The notes beneath the pieces were generated by a model. The model was given only the letters and a program-made list of their open reading frames with translations, did not search any database and was not told the origin of the DNA. DNA of 16,350 nt, taken from NCBI GenBank assembly GCA_964354375.1, contig CAYGZQ010000045.1, forward strand, positions 1 to 16,350. Reading direction: 5' to 3'. A program made the translations under genes and the position numbers. Shown piece after piece: positions 6,836-15,151 of the stretch. This DNA comes from CAYGZQ01 sp964354375 [NCBI: uncultured Planctomycetota bacterium]. GTDB taxonomy: Bacteria > JAJVIF01 > JAPKYR01. The stretch's first letter is position 1. The number at the start of each line of letters is the position of its first letter.

Positions 6836-9800
6836 TCAGTTGGGTTTGCCCAGGGCTTCTTCGACTCCCTCTTCCTTGAGCTTTTTCAGATCGACCGACA
6901 CAACCTGGCTCACGCCGCCCTCGAGCATCGTCACTCCATAGAGCCTGTCCGCGCGCTCCATCGTGATCTTGTTGTGCGTGATCATGATGAACTGCCGATC
7001 CTGGAACTCATGACCCAGGTAATCGAGGAACTTCTGCGTGTTCACATCGTCCAGCGCGGCCTCGACCTCGTCCAGCACGGTGAAGCTCGACGGTTTCACT
7101 TTCAGGATCGCAAACAACAGCGCCAGCGCGATCAGGGATTTTTCGCCGCCCGAGAATTGCAGAAGGTCCAGCTCGCCTTTGCCCGGAAACCTGACTTTCA
7201 CGTCGATCCCGCTCTCCAGCGGATCATCGGGATCGGTGAGCGCAAGCTCGGCGCTGCCGCCGGGAAACAGGGTCGTGAAAACCTCCGCGAACCTGTCGCG
7301 CGCATCGTTGAAAGTGGCGGTGAACGCTCTCTCGCTCTGCCTTTCCACCTCTTCAAGGGCCTTTCGAAGGTCCTCCTCGGCGCTGAGAAGGTCCTCGCGC
7401 TCGTTTTTCAGCTCATCGAGACGCTGCCTTGCGAGCCTTTCCTCCTCGATCGCAAGCGGGTTCACCTCGCCAAGCTCCTGAAGGTCGGATTCAACAATAC
7501 CGAGGCTCTCGGCGAGTTCTTTCTTCGAAGGTATGTCTTTTCCCTGAAGCTCTCCCGACCTTATTCTCTCGGCGAACTCCGGAAAATCCGCTAGTCCTTT
7601 CTCAAGCGACACAAGTCCGCCTCTCATTTCCGCCAGGCGGACCTCCTGCAAGTGCACTGCGTTCTCCATGCCGGCGACCTTGTCGCGGGCCTCCTCCAGC
7701 GCAAGGTCGGTGCTCTCGACCGCCCGTCGCAACAATTCGATCCTCTCGCCCGCGTTCTTCTCCACGCGCTCGAGCTCGGGAAGCCTCTCCTCGAGCGATG
7801 TCCGTTTCTCCACAGCCGAGTCGTATTCCCCGGAAATCCCGCGAGCCTCGGTACGGACTCTGTCAAGGTTGGCTCTGCGCGCGGACATTTCCTCTCTCTC
7901 GGATGCGGTCTCCTTCTCGATGCGGGAGATATCGAGACGGGCGCGTCCCGCCTCCTCTTTGTAGCTGGCCTCCTCGACTATCGCGCGCTGGACACGGGAG
8001 CGGAGGTCCTCGATCTGCGCGCTCAGGCCGGGAAGCTCAGTCTCCAGTTGTTCCAGGGCCTGCTCCGCGCCGACCCTGGCCCTCTTCACGAACTCGGTTC
8101 CCCTGGACGCCAGCCCGGCGTTCTCCATGCAGCCCTGTCGCTCGACATGGACCTCGCCGAGCCTCTTCTCCAGATCCCCCAGGTCCCTGGCGGTGGATTC
8201 GAGCCGCTCAGACTTTTTCTGCCTCGAAAGAGAGTTTGTGTGTAAATCTATTCTGATAGAGTCAAGCACCGAGCCGACCGCGGCAAGCTCGCTCTCCAGT
8301 CCCGCGATCTCCCTCCCCAGCAAATGGATCTCCGAGGCCAGCGCGGCCGACTTCCATCGCCGATCCGCCGCGATACGATCCATTTCCTCAAGTCGCGCGC
8401 GACGGGTGAGAATCCCTTTCGCACCGGAGGTCTCCGATCCTCCCGACACAAACGCGGGCGGCCTGAATACAGCGCCGGTAGAGGTTATGAGCACCCTGCT
8501 GATGTTGCCTGACCGGACTTCCCCAAGATCATCCGTTTCCTCCGCACCCTGCAGGAAGAGTGCCGGAATCACCGCAAGCTCAGGATCGATCGAGCATGAC
8601 TCGATGAGACCGCCGGTCTGACCGGTGCGAATGTCTGAGGGGACAAGCTCGCGGACCACGCAGGTGACAAGCCCGAGGCCGTCGCGACGCACAGTGTCGA
8701 TAATGCGGAGGGCCTGTTCCAGCGTGTCCACCACGAGGAACTCTAAGGCATCGCCCAGGGCGCGCTCGATCACTCGCTCGCGTCCCTGCCTCACCTTGAT
8801 AAGCTCGCCGAGAGTTCCTCTGAGCCCGGGAAATTCGTCGCGGCGGTCCAGAACCGCCCTTACTCCCTCGCCATAGCCCTCTTTCGACGCCTCGAGCTCA
8901 GCCAGAAGCTTCTTCTCGCTTTCCAGCGCGGCGATCTCGCCCGCTATCTCGCGCCTCCGCTCGGCCAGGTTGTCGCGACGCGATGCGACAACCGCATGCT
9001 TTCCCTTCAACGCGTCAAGAAGTTTCTCATTTCCATGTTTGACGGATCGAAGCTCTTTGTGCCGGGAATCAAGCGCCGAGATCTCCGACACCAGCGACTC
9101 GATCTCCGCCTGGATCGCCGATATTTTTTCGTTGACCCCGGTCGCCTCCTGGAGAAGGGCCTCCGCGCGACGCGTGTGGAACTCGGCGTCTCTGGCGAAG
9201 AACGAGCCCTCGCCCTGGAGACGCTCGACCCGCGTGGCAAGACGTTCGCGCTCGCGCTCGCAAGCCCGCATGTGACCCCATCGACGCGACAGGTGCAGCT
9301 CGTAGTCGAGTCGACGGTGCTGCGCATCGACACGCTCGACCTCGGCCCTCTGCACCACTTCCCCAAGGTCGGTCAGCCTGGCCGACAGCTTGTCAAGCCT
9401 GTGCTCACGCTCGGACAATTCCTCTTCCAGCGTGCCGATCAGAGTCGCCAGATGCCGGTTAGCTTCAGTGAGCCTTCGCTCCTCGGCCCTTGCCCCATCC
9501 AGCTCCCTGCGACCCTCCTCGCACTCCGCCAGCGTCACGGCACTCTCTTCCCGCGCGTTCTCCAGATCCTGCTTCGCCGATGCAAGCTCTCCGACAATTT
9601 CGTCCCTGTGTTTCTTCGAATTATCGAGTTCGGAACTCAGGTCCTCGAGACGCCGTACGTGACGCTCCAGATTTCTGGCGGCGAGAAGGAATTCCTGTGC
9701 GGCGAGCTGCGCCCTGATCTCCCTGGCGGAGGATGATAGTTCGGCATGACGCCTGGCTGCTTCAGCCTGCACCGCGAGCACCTCGACCCTCGCACCGATC

Positions 9801-10402
9801 TCGCCGATGAGGTCCTTCAGACGCTCGTGATTGCGGGCGCACTCCTCGAGCCTTCCAAGTATCTTGCGTTTGTTGGCCTTGAAATCGCTTATCCGCGCGA
9901 GGTCCTCGAAAACCAGGCGACGATCGGTCGGCACAAGCGACAGAAAACCCTCGATCTCCCCCTGCCCCACAACCGACAGGCTTCCCAGCCCGAATCCCTT
10001 CGCCGACATGAGAGCGCGAACATCCTTCAGCCGCGCCGTTTTCCCGTTGATCGTGTAGATGCTCTCGCCCGAACGGTAGTAGCGCCGCTCGATCTCCCAT
10101 GTCGCAGGCTCATCGGCATTCTCGGGCTTCGAGTTATCGATCTTGATCGCGATCGAGGCGAACCCCGCCTCCTCGTCGCCGTTCAGGTCCACGGGGCGAT
10201 AAATGGCCTCCAGGCCCGTCGTGGCGCGGACCGAGCGTGGCGACTGGTCTCCCAGCACCCACTTCACCGCGTCCACAACGTTCGATTTGCCGCTCCCGTT
10301 CGGTCCGACTATCGCCGTGAACAGGCCGTCGAATCGCAGGCTCGTCCTGTCCCGAAACGATTTGAAACCTTCCAGGGTCACTTCTTTCAGGAGTGGTTCC
10401 AC
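6836..10402 (-). CDS. smc: Chromosome segregation protein SMC
   Basis: Structural maintenance of chromosomes ATPase, the core of bacterial condensin, which loops and organises DNA together with ScpA and ScpB. 1188 residues, the normal length. Walker A GPNGSGKSN is at 33-41. The ATPase head continues to about 165, including the Q-loop region VVGQGEIEGFL. A long coiled coil with many Glu/Arg heptads spans about 170-500. The hinge (about 505-670) includes LRGTLGELIKV, LVVDTLEQALRII and the Gly-rich FVSGGSE. The return coiled coil follows to about 1010. The C-terminal head has the signature SGGEKS (1084-1089) and Walker B FTVLDEVEAALDD (1107-1119). The start is GTG at 10400-10402, chosen because AGAGGG lies 6 bases upstream and MEPLLKEVTLEGFKSF begins the domain at the usual place. 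A promoter is visible upstream. scpA and scpB are not in this window. Confidence 0.98.
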   Translation of the reverse strand: MEPLLKEVTLEGFKSFRDRTSLRFDGLFTAIVGPNGSGKSNVVDAVKWVLGDQSPRSVRATTGLEAIYRPVDLNGDEEAGFASIAIKIDNSKPENADEPATWEIERRYYRSGESIYTINGKTARLKDVRALMSAKGFGLGSLSVVGQGEIEGFLSLVPTDRRLVFEDLARISDFKANKRKILGRLEECARNHERLKDLIGEIGARVEVLAVQAEAARRHAELSSSAREIRAQLAAQEFLLAARNLERHVRRLEDLSSELDNSKKHRDEIVGELASAKQDLENAREESAVTLAECEEGRRELDGARAEERRLTEANRHLATLIGTLEEELSEREHRLDKLSARLTDLGEVVQRAEVERVDAQHRRLDYELHLSRRWGHMRACERERERLATRVERLQGEGSFFARDAEFHTRRAEALLQEATGVNEKISAIQAEIESLVSEISALDSRHKELRSVKHGNEKLLDALKGKHAVVASRRDNLAERRREIAGEIAALESEKKLLAELEASKEGYGEGVRAVLDRRDEFPGLRGTLGELIKVRQGRERVIERALGDALEFLVVDTLEQALRIIDTVRRDGLGLVTCVVRELVPSDIRTGQTGGLIESCSIDPELAVIPALFLQGAEETDDLGEVRSGNISRVLITSTGAVFRPPAFVSGGSETSGAKGILTRRARLEEMDRIAADRRWKSAALASEIHLLGREIAGLESELAAVGSVLDSIRIDLHTNSLSRQKKSERLESTARDLGDLEKRLGEVHVERQGCMENAGLASRGTEFVKRARVGAEQALEQLETELPGLSAQIEDLRSRVQRAIVEEASYKEEAGRARLDISRIEKETASEREEMSARRANLDRVRTEARGISGEYDSAVEKRTSLEERLPELERVEKNAGERIELLRRAVESTDLALEEARDKVAGMENAVHLQEVRLAEMRGGLVSLEKGLADFPEFAERIRSGELQGKDIPSKKELAESLGIVESDLQELGEVNPLAIEEERLARQRLDELKNEREDLLSAEEDLRKALEEVERQSERAFTATFNDARDRFAEVFTTLFPGGSAELALTDPDDPLESGIDVKVRFPGKGELDLLQFSGGEKSLIALALLFAILKVKPSSFTVLDEVEAALDDVNTQKFLDYLGHEFQDRQFIMITHNKITMERADRLYGVTMLEGGVSQVVSVDLKKLKEEGVEEALGKPN

Positions 10403-10449
10403 GCTCTACCCTCTTGGTGACAGTCGCTGTCGCACAGATCAGCGCTTCT

Positions 10450-10477
10450 ATTGTAATCATCGGCGCCGGGGATTCAA
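10450..10477 (-). promoter_or_regulatory. Candidate smc promoter
   Basis: Minus strand TTGAAT (10472-10477) and TACAAT (10450-10455) are separated by 16 bases, matching the consensus at 4/6 and 5/6. They lie in the 85-base rnc-smc gap and predict a leader of about 40 bases carrying the AGAGGG SD and the GTG start. A second TTGACA overlaps the rnc stop but has no partner -10. Confidence 0.45.
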
Positions 10478-10487
10478 GGACATTGTG

Positions 10488-11198
10488 TCAAACAGGCTTC
10501 GTCCGGCGTCTCTTTTTCGTCTTCTCGACTTCCCGCTCGTATGCCTCCCTCGCAGCTTCCTGCTCCGCCCGCTTCTTGCTCTGACCCTTCCCGGTGCCCA
10601 GAAGCTTCCCACGATAGCGTACCTCCACCGTGAAAATCTTGTTGTGATCCGGCCCGACCTCTCTCACTACCTCGTATTCCGGCGTCTCCTTGCACTTCTG
10701 CTGCCAGTGCTCCTGGAGCCTCGACTTGTAATCCAGGGGCCCCTCCAGCTCCTGCAGACCCATGCATTCCTTTCTCAGATGCTTCAGCACGAAGCTCCTC
10801 GCCATGCGATAGCCCCGGTCTGCGAAAATCGCGCCCACAAGGGCCTCGAACGAATCCGCCAGGATCGAGAACTCCGCCTGCTCTCCCCCCCGCACCCTCA
10901 CCGTGTCGGCCCTCATGTACTTGTCCAGACCGAGCTCGAGCGCCTTCGCCCCAAGGCTCTCGCGACTGACCACGGTCGCGCGTATCCTTGAAAGCGCACC
11001 TTCTTCTTTGTCCGGAAATCTCCCGAACAGAAAATCGCTGATGACGAAACCGATCACGCTGTCGCCCAGAAACTCAAGCCTCTCATAGCTGTCGGACGGC
11101 GTCTCCGCAGCGGAGCTGTGCGTCATCGCCCGCCGATAGATCGATTGGTCCTTGGGTTCAATTCCCAGCTTGTTGAGAAATCGCAGAAGTCTCGGCAT
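10488..11198 (-). CDS. rnc: Ribonuclease III
   Basis: Double-strand-specific endoribonuclease that matures rRNA precursors and degrades structured RNAs in the cytoplasm. 236 residues from ATG 11196-11198. The nuclease domain carries the signature ERLEFLGDS (39-47) with acidic residues E39, E42 and D46, a second acidic patch at DKEEG (63-67), and DSFEALVGAIF (115-125) with D115 and E118. All catalytic acids are in place. A dsRNA-binding domain spans about 156-222, with the basic GQSKKRAEQEAA helix. A Lys/Arg-rich tail (KKTKKRRR-type, 227-236) may add RNA affinity. The frame is open for 70 codons upstream, but that extension overlaps the permease gene and has no family similarity. A GGGGAG lies 13 bases before the chosen ATG. 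smc follows after 85 bases, the usual rnc-smc order. Confidence 0.97.
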   Translation of the reverse strand: MPRLLRFLNKLGIEPKDQSIYRRAMTHSSAAETPSDSYERLEFLGDSVIGFVISDFLFGRFPDKEEGALSRIRATVVSRESLGAKALELGLDKYMRADTVRVRGGEQAEFSILADSFEALVGAIFADRGYRMARSFVLKHLRKECMGLQELEGPLDYKSRLQEHWQQKCKETPEYEVVREVGPDHNKIFTVEVRYRGKLLGTGKGQSKKRAEQEAAREAYEREVEKTKKRRRTKPV

Positions 11199-11247
11199 AG
11201 GACTAAGTAAGCTCCCCGGGAGAAGACGATGTGTCCGGGACCGCTTG

Positions 11248-11276
11248 ATTATAGTACTATCCCGGCCTCCAAGAAA
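11248..11276 (-). promoter_or_regulatory. Candidate rnc promoter
   Basis: Minus strand TATAAT (11248-11253) lies in the 115-base gap between the permease gene and rnc, with TTTCTT 17 bases upstream (only 2/6 to TTGACA). The consensus -10 is persuasive in GC-rich DNA; the -35 is poor. The predicted leader is about 43 bases. The box overlaps the short palindrome ATAGTACTAT. Confidence 0.35.
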
Positions 11277-11289
11277 CCCCGAACCGGCA

Positions 11290-11306
11290 GGGGCATGGCA
11301 TGTCCC
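11290..11306. repeat. Palindrome after the permease gene (possible REP-like copy)
   Basis: GGGGCATG and CATGTCCC flank a single central G, 8 bp with one G-T pair. The first 14 bases, taken from 11289, match 13 of 14 bases of the palindromic element at 15859-15872, so the two may be copies of one dispersed element. It begins 7 bases after the permease stop and could also work as a terminator hairpin, though no T tract follows. Confidence 0.4.
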
Positions 11307-11313
11307 GCCCTTC

Positions 11314-13140
11314 CTAGTACCCTTCCTCGCTTCGTCTCGCAAACGGATGTCTGCCTGCGACATCGAAAAGCAGCCCGAGCGAATACTGCAGGAGAATTCC
11401 CAGGGCAACGACTACCGCCGCGAGCGGAAAGGGCGCAATCAGAGCAGTCAAACCGTGACTGGGAGGCACTACGAGAAGTCCGACATACCTGAAAACGGCC
11501 CAGATGGCTCCGACAATCCCAAGTCCCCATGCGAGAAGGAGCGTTGTCGAGGCCGCTCGATTCGAGATGTGCCACGATATCCCGGCGGCGATGGCTAGTC
11601 CCGCAAAATGGACGGCGTGGGCGAGCAGGATGATGCCGCCTACGGTCAGGGGCGGCTGAAGAAACAACAGCCCGACCAGAAGTGCATAAGCTGATACCGG
11701 AACGAATGGAACGAGCCTGTGCGCGAGGAGAACGCCGAATGTCCCTGTCACCAATGTCGGCCCGGTGATCGGAGTGATAATCAGCGACTCCCACGCGGTG
11801 CGCTCGCGATGCATGCGCACAAGCCGAACATAGGCGTCCACCGGTGACAAAAGCGAGATGGCGAAGACCAGGACAAGGCAGATCGTGTAGAGCTTGAGAC
11901 CCAGGCCGCTGGTAATCAGATAAATCAGACCCGCGATTACAAACGGTCCGAAGGGAAACACTGCGAATGTCACAAACAATACCGCCACAGCCACAACGTT
12001 GGACTTGAAACTTCCGGACGGCTCGAAATCGCCGGCAAGGAATCCCCTGAATCGCGCGCTGTGTCTCTGGTAGATCGGGTTGTCCTTTATCGCTTTCGGG
12101 AAGGTACTCATAAGCGACAGAGCCGTTCCCCTTCCTAAAAACCAGACCGCCACGAGGAAATAGAAAAGGTAATCGGTGAATGTCGGTCTGTACATCGTGC
12201 GGCTCGGGGGAACGAAATACTCGCCCGGCGGTCTGGCCTCCTCGGGCCGGACATATTCCCGCCCGTACCACGATTCGGCCACGGGCTGCCGGCGCTCATC
12301 CGCAATGTCCGGAACCATGCGCCCCCACGCAATCTGTCCCGACCGCATCCGGTCGAGATCATCCATCCCCTTCCTCACGAGCCATGCCATGGTCAGAACG
12401 AAAACCGCCCCCGCCATCACCCACGTGGGAATTTCCGGATACGGCACCGATCCCGGCAGCATGCGAACGATCAGATTTCCCGGGTAAACGCGTTGAGCAA
12501 ACCCCAGCCATGCGTTGAGAATGGCAACCGCAACTGCCACAAAACCGTTGGCCACAGACCCGATCGGAAAGAGGAACAACCAGAATAATCCCGCTTCCCA
12601 TCTTCTCGAAAACGCGCTCAGGGCGAACGCGCTGGCGAGGTAGATCAGCAGGCCGATGCATAAAAGTCCCAGGAAGGTACGCGCATCCGGCATCCACACC
12701 AGGAAAACGACCGTCATGGGCGGGACAAGGGCCGCCAGCGCAGGCAGACCCACCGTGAACAGCAGGATGAATTTCGCCCAGAAGAGGGACCGCGATGTCA
12801 TCGGGGTCGCGAGGAGAATCGAATTCGCCCGCCATTGGTCCGTGAAAAAGAGGTCGCTTGCGCCCGCCACAAGAAACGGAATCAGAAAGCAGGCCAGGTA
12901 CACAAAGCCCGCGGCGGTGAAGTAAATATTCACGGGCTGTACATCCCCGATCCATGACGACCACTTCGATCCGGGAGCAACCCAGGTGGAAACGAGCGAC
13001 AGAACAAGCGGCAGAAACGCGACCAGCGTGGCGATGAAGGCCACTCGTCCGAGGATCGCGGGTTTCTCCGCCGAGCGCCTCAGACCCAGCAGGAAGAACG
13101 GGTGCAGCCCGACCTTCTCCTGCCCCGCCTGCGACGTCAT
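11314..13140 (-). CDS. Large membrane protein with two ABC-2-type permease-like halves
   Basis: A 608-residue polytopic inner-membrane protein with about 12-13 hydrophobic segments: roughly 33-54, 72-95, 123-150, 155-176, 184-212 and 238-255, then, after a soluble loop (about 256-318), 321-345, 380-411, 415-435, 467-490, 497-523, 531-555 and 568-592. Each half has the short motif seen between TM2 and TM3 of ABC-2 exporter permeases: DQWRANSILLATPMTSRSLF (101-120) and RERTAWESLIITPITGPTLV (445-464). This suggests two fused permease units, so one chain could supply the whole membrane part of an exporter. No ATP-binding subunit lies in this window, so substrate and partner are unknown. The ATG (13138-13140) overlaps the Sir2 stop as ATGA. 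ABC-2 membership is inferred from motif and topology, not from a database match. Confidence 0.7.
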   Translation of the reverse strand: MTSQAGQEKVGLHPFFLLGLRRSAEKPAILGRVAFIATLVAFLPLVLSLVSTWVAPGSKWSSWIGDVQPVNIYFTAAGFVYLACFLIPFLVAGASDLFFTDQWRANSILLATPMTSRSLFWAKFILLFTVGLPALAALVPPMTVVFLVWMPDARTFLGLLCIGLLIYLASAFALSAFSRRWEAGLFWLFLFPIGSVANGFVAVAVAILNAWLGFAQRVYPGNLIVRMLPGSVPYPEIPTWVMAGAVFVLTMAWLVRKGMDDLDRMRSGQIAWGRMVPDIADERRQPVAESWYGREYVRPEEARPPGEYFVPPSRTMYRPTFTDYLFYFLVAVWFLGRGTALSLMSTFPKAIKDNPIYQRHSARFRGFLAGDFEPSGSFKSNVVAVAVLFVTFAVFPFGPFVIAGLIYLITSGLGLKLYTICLVLVFAISLLSPVDAYVRLVRMHRERTAWESLIITPITGPTLVTGTFGVLLAHRLVPFVPVSAYALLVGLLFLQPPLTVGGIILLAHAVHFAGLAIAAGISWHISNRAASTTLLLAWGLGIVGAIWAVFRYVGLLVVPPSHGLTALIAPFPLAAVVVALGILLQYSLGLLFDVAGRHPFARRSEEGY

Positions 13141-13940
13141 GGGAATTCGATCTCACCTCCGGTAAGACGCGTGAAGAGTCCCGGAAGGGTTTCTCCACAG
13201 GGACCCAGGACGGTTTCGTCACAGATAGGAGTCAGGGGAGTGGGCTCAATGTTCATCTCGACGATGTACGCTCCGGACATTCTCGCGACATGCGCGAATC
13301 CCGCAGCCGGATACACAATGCCGCTCGTGCCGACGACAATGAAGAGGTCGGTCTGTTTCGTGCGACGGTCGGCCTCCGAGATGACATGCGGATCGAGCAT
13401 CTCCTCGAAGAAGACGACATTGGGCCTCATGACTGAGCCGCACAGGTCGCACACAAGGGGAATAGCTTTGAGCGGCACATCGTGATTTTCAAACGGACGG
13501 CTTGCGCACGCCGGGTTCGTGCACCTGATCTCCCACAGCGTCCCGTGCAATTCGATCACCATCGAGCTTCCCGCGGCCTGATGGAGACGGTCAATGTTCT
13601 GGGTGATGACGACCACATCGTAGCCTGCCTCCTCCATTCTCGCGATGGCCCGGTGCGCCGGATTCGGCTGCGATTGCGCCATGTTCTGACGTCGCTCGTC
13701 GTAGAAACGCCAGCCGCGGACAGGGTCGGCCATGAATCCGCGAGGCGTAGCGAGCTTCACCAAACTCTCGTCATCCCAAAGACCGCCGGGACCCCTGAAC
13801 GTCGGCACCCCGCTCTCGGCAGATATCCCGGCACCGCTCAGGACCGTGATCTTCGAGCCCTTCCCCAGTTTGAAACTGTGCTTACCCTTCACCCACGGTT
13901 CCTCCTCGCTCATAAGGTCTTCCATACCCCATACGCTCAT
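13137..13940 (-). CDS. Sir2-family NAD-dependent protein deacylase
   Basis: Removes acyl groups from protein lysines using NAD, producing nicotinamide and O-acyl-ADP-ribose. 267 residues. The NAD-binding GAGISAESGVPTFRG is at 36-50, TQNIDRLH at 113-120, the catalytic His at 132 (ELHG), a zinc site at C140, C145, C164 and C167, and VGTSGIVYPAAGF from 203. The Y80-x-x-R83 pair (FYDERR) matches the tyrosine/arginine pair of SIRT5 and E. coli CobB, which bind negatively charged acyl groups, so desuccinylase activity is plausible. The frame is open 27 codons upstream into mnmA, but ATG 13938-13940 has AAGGGG 7 bases before it and leaves a 4-base gap to the mnmA stop. An N-terminal extension of about 30 residues precedes the Rossmann core. 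It is translationally coupled to the permease downstream. The gene could be called cobB, but orthology is not established. Confidence 0.95.
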   Translation of the reverse strand: MSVWGMEDLMSEEEPWVKGKHSFKLGKGSKITVLSGAGISAESGVPTFRGPGGLWDDESLVKLATPRGFMADPVRGWRFYDERRQNMAQSQPNPAHRAIARMEEAGYDVVVITQNIDRLHQAAGSSMVIELHGTLWEIRCTNPACASRPFENHDVPLKAIPLVCDLCGSVMRPNVVFFEEMLDPHVISEADRRTKQTDLFIVVGTSGIVYPAAGFAHVARMSGAYIVEMNIEPTPLTPICDETVLGPCGETLPGLFTRLTGGEIEFP

Positions 13941-13944
13941 TGGT

Positions 13945-15021
13945 TTACCCCTTTGCCGTTTTTCCCACGCTTGTTTGCACGCTCGATATCGTCCCGGCTC
14001 CCAAAACCTCATCAGCATCATAGAAGACCGCTACCTGTCCGGGCGTGATCGCCCGAAACGGCGCGGACAGTCTCACAGCCCCTTTCCCGTCGCCCGTCAG
14101 TTGAACTCGCCCCGTCACCGGCCTGGTTCGATACCTCACCTGCACCTCGACATCCCCCTTCAATCGTGGATTGTCTCGCTCCTCCGATACAAGCGAGACA
14201 CCCTCGACCATGAAGTCGGTCGAATAGAGATCGTCCTCGGACCCGACGATCACGCGGTTTTTGTCGGGATCGATGCCGACGACATACATCCGCTTGGGCA
14301 TACCTCCCGGAACGCCCTTTCGCTGACCGATCGTGAAACCGCCGATCCCGTCGTGCCTGCCGATGACCGTCCCGTCGGTCGTCACAATGTCGCCGGGCTC
14401 CACGCCGAAATCCGCTTCCGATATTGCCGCGAGAAAGCACAGGTCCTGCGACTCCGGACGGTCGGCGACCTTGAGGCCGATCCTCGCAGCCTCCTCTTTC
14501 ACGGCACTCTTCTCATCCGATCCCAGCGGGAACAAAATCCTCGCCAGGTCCTTCTCGGTGAGAAACGAAAGGAAATAGCTCTGGTCCTTCTCGGGATCGA
14601 CGCCGCGAAGGAGGTGCAGGCCGGACGAATCCTCGATTATCCGCGCGTAATGGCCGGTCGCGACATGCGTGCATCCGAGCTCGTCGGCGCGCTGGAAGAG
14701 GGCGTCGAATTTCATGTACCTGTTGCAGAGAACGCACGGGTTCGGCGTTCTGCCGCGCGCGTATTCTTTTCTTGTCGGCCCGATGACCTTCTCTTCGAAC
14801 TGGTCGACGAGATTGAGCATGTAGTGGGGAATTCCGATGGCCGCCGCCACCCCGGCCGCATCAGGCGAGCAAGGTCCCGGCACCAGATGCATCGTGACTC
14901 CGACAACATCGAATCCCGCGTGCGCCAATCGGTAAGCGCTCATGCTTGAGTCAACCCCGCCGCTCATGGCGACAAGCACTCGGGTACCCTTGGGGAGACT
15001 TCGCGCGAAATCCGTAATCAT
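13945..15021 (-). CDS. mnmA: tRNA-specific 2-thiouridylase MnmA
   Basis: Thiolates U34 at the wobble position of tRNA Lys, Glu and Gln, using ATP and persulfide sulfur delivered by a relay. 358 residues. The PP-loop SGGVDSS is at 20-26, the catalytic cysteine C99 in NPCVLCNRYMKF (94-105), the second catalytic cysteine C195 in QDLCF, followed by the family string GRHDGIGGFTIGQRKG and a C-terminal beta-barrel domain. The segment between the PP-loop domain and NPCVLCN is short (GPCSPDAAGVAAAIGIP), more compact than in E. coli. The frame is open 47 codons upstream, but that would run through the trxA terminator, so ATG 15019-15021 is used. It has no good SD; a TATAAT box ends 9 bases before it. 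The gene follows the trxA terminator and precedes Sir2 by 4 bases. Confidence 0.97.
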   Translation of the reverse strand: MITDFARSLPKGTRVLVAMSGGVDSSMSAYRLAHAGFDVVGVTMHLVPGPCSPDAAGVAAAIGIPHYMLNLVDQFEEKVIGPTRKEYARGRTPNPCVLCNRYMKFDALFQRADELGCTHVATGHYARIIEDSSGLHLLRGVDPEKDQSYFLSFLTEKDLARILFPLGSDEKSAVKEEAARIGLKVADRPESQDLCFLAAISEADFGVEPGDIVTTDGTVIGRHDGIGGFTIGQRKGVPGGMPKRMYVVGIDPDKNRVIVGSEDDLYSTDFMVEGVSLVSEERDNPRLKGDVEVQVRYRTRPVTGRVQLTGDGKGAVRLSAPFRAITPGQVAVFYDADEVLGAGTISSVQTSVGKTAKG

Positions 15022-15030
15022 TCCGGCGTG

Positions 15031-15036
15031 ATTATA
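15031..15036 (-). promoter_or_regulatory. Candidate -10 box of mnmA (leaderless geometry)
   Basis: A perfect TATAAT on the minus strand lies just after the trxA terminator, 9 bases before the mnmA ATG. A new promoter is expected there because the terminator isolates mnmA from trxA. The -35 region (TTTCAG at 16 bases) is poor. The spacing predicts a transcript that begins at or next to the start codon. Confidence 0.4.
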
Positions 15037-15092
15037 CCCCACCGGCCCGTCGCTGAAATACGAAACCCTACCGGCGAAAACACGAACCGCGC

Positions 15093-15119
15093 AAAAAAAA
15101 GCCCCGGACGACGGGGCTT
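15093..15119 (-). terminator. Rho-independent terminator of trxA
   Basis: On the minus strand an 8-bp stem (AAGCCCCG paired with CGGGGCTT, counting the A-T pairs that run into the tract) with a 5-base loop is followed directly by a run of eight T. It lies about 32 bases after the trxA stop. This is a textbook intrinsic terminator, oriented for trxA only, and it separates trxA from mnmA. Confidence 0.93.
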
Positions 15120-15151
15120 CGGATTCTGCGGGATCGAAACCGAGGTGAATG

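Noticed and set aside
7429-8256. A 275-codon plus-strand frame opposite smc
   Set aside because: Pro/Arg/Ser-rich complement of the coiled-coil coding sequence; no supporting signal.
11249-12271. A 340-codon minus-strand frame inside the permease gene
   Set aside because: Out of frame with the hydrophobic permease; Arg/Ser-rich, with no coherent TM pattern or known motif.
12359-13222. A 287-codon minus-strand frame overlapping the permease and Sir2 genes
   Set aside because: It would displace two well-supported genes, and its composition is that of a frame shadow.
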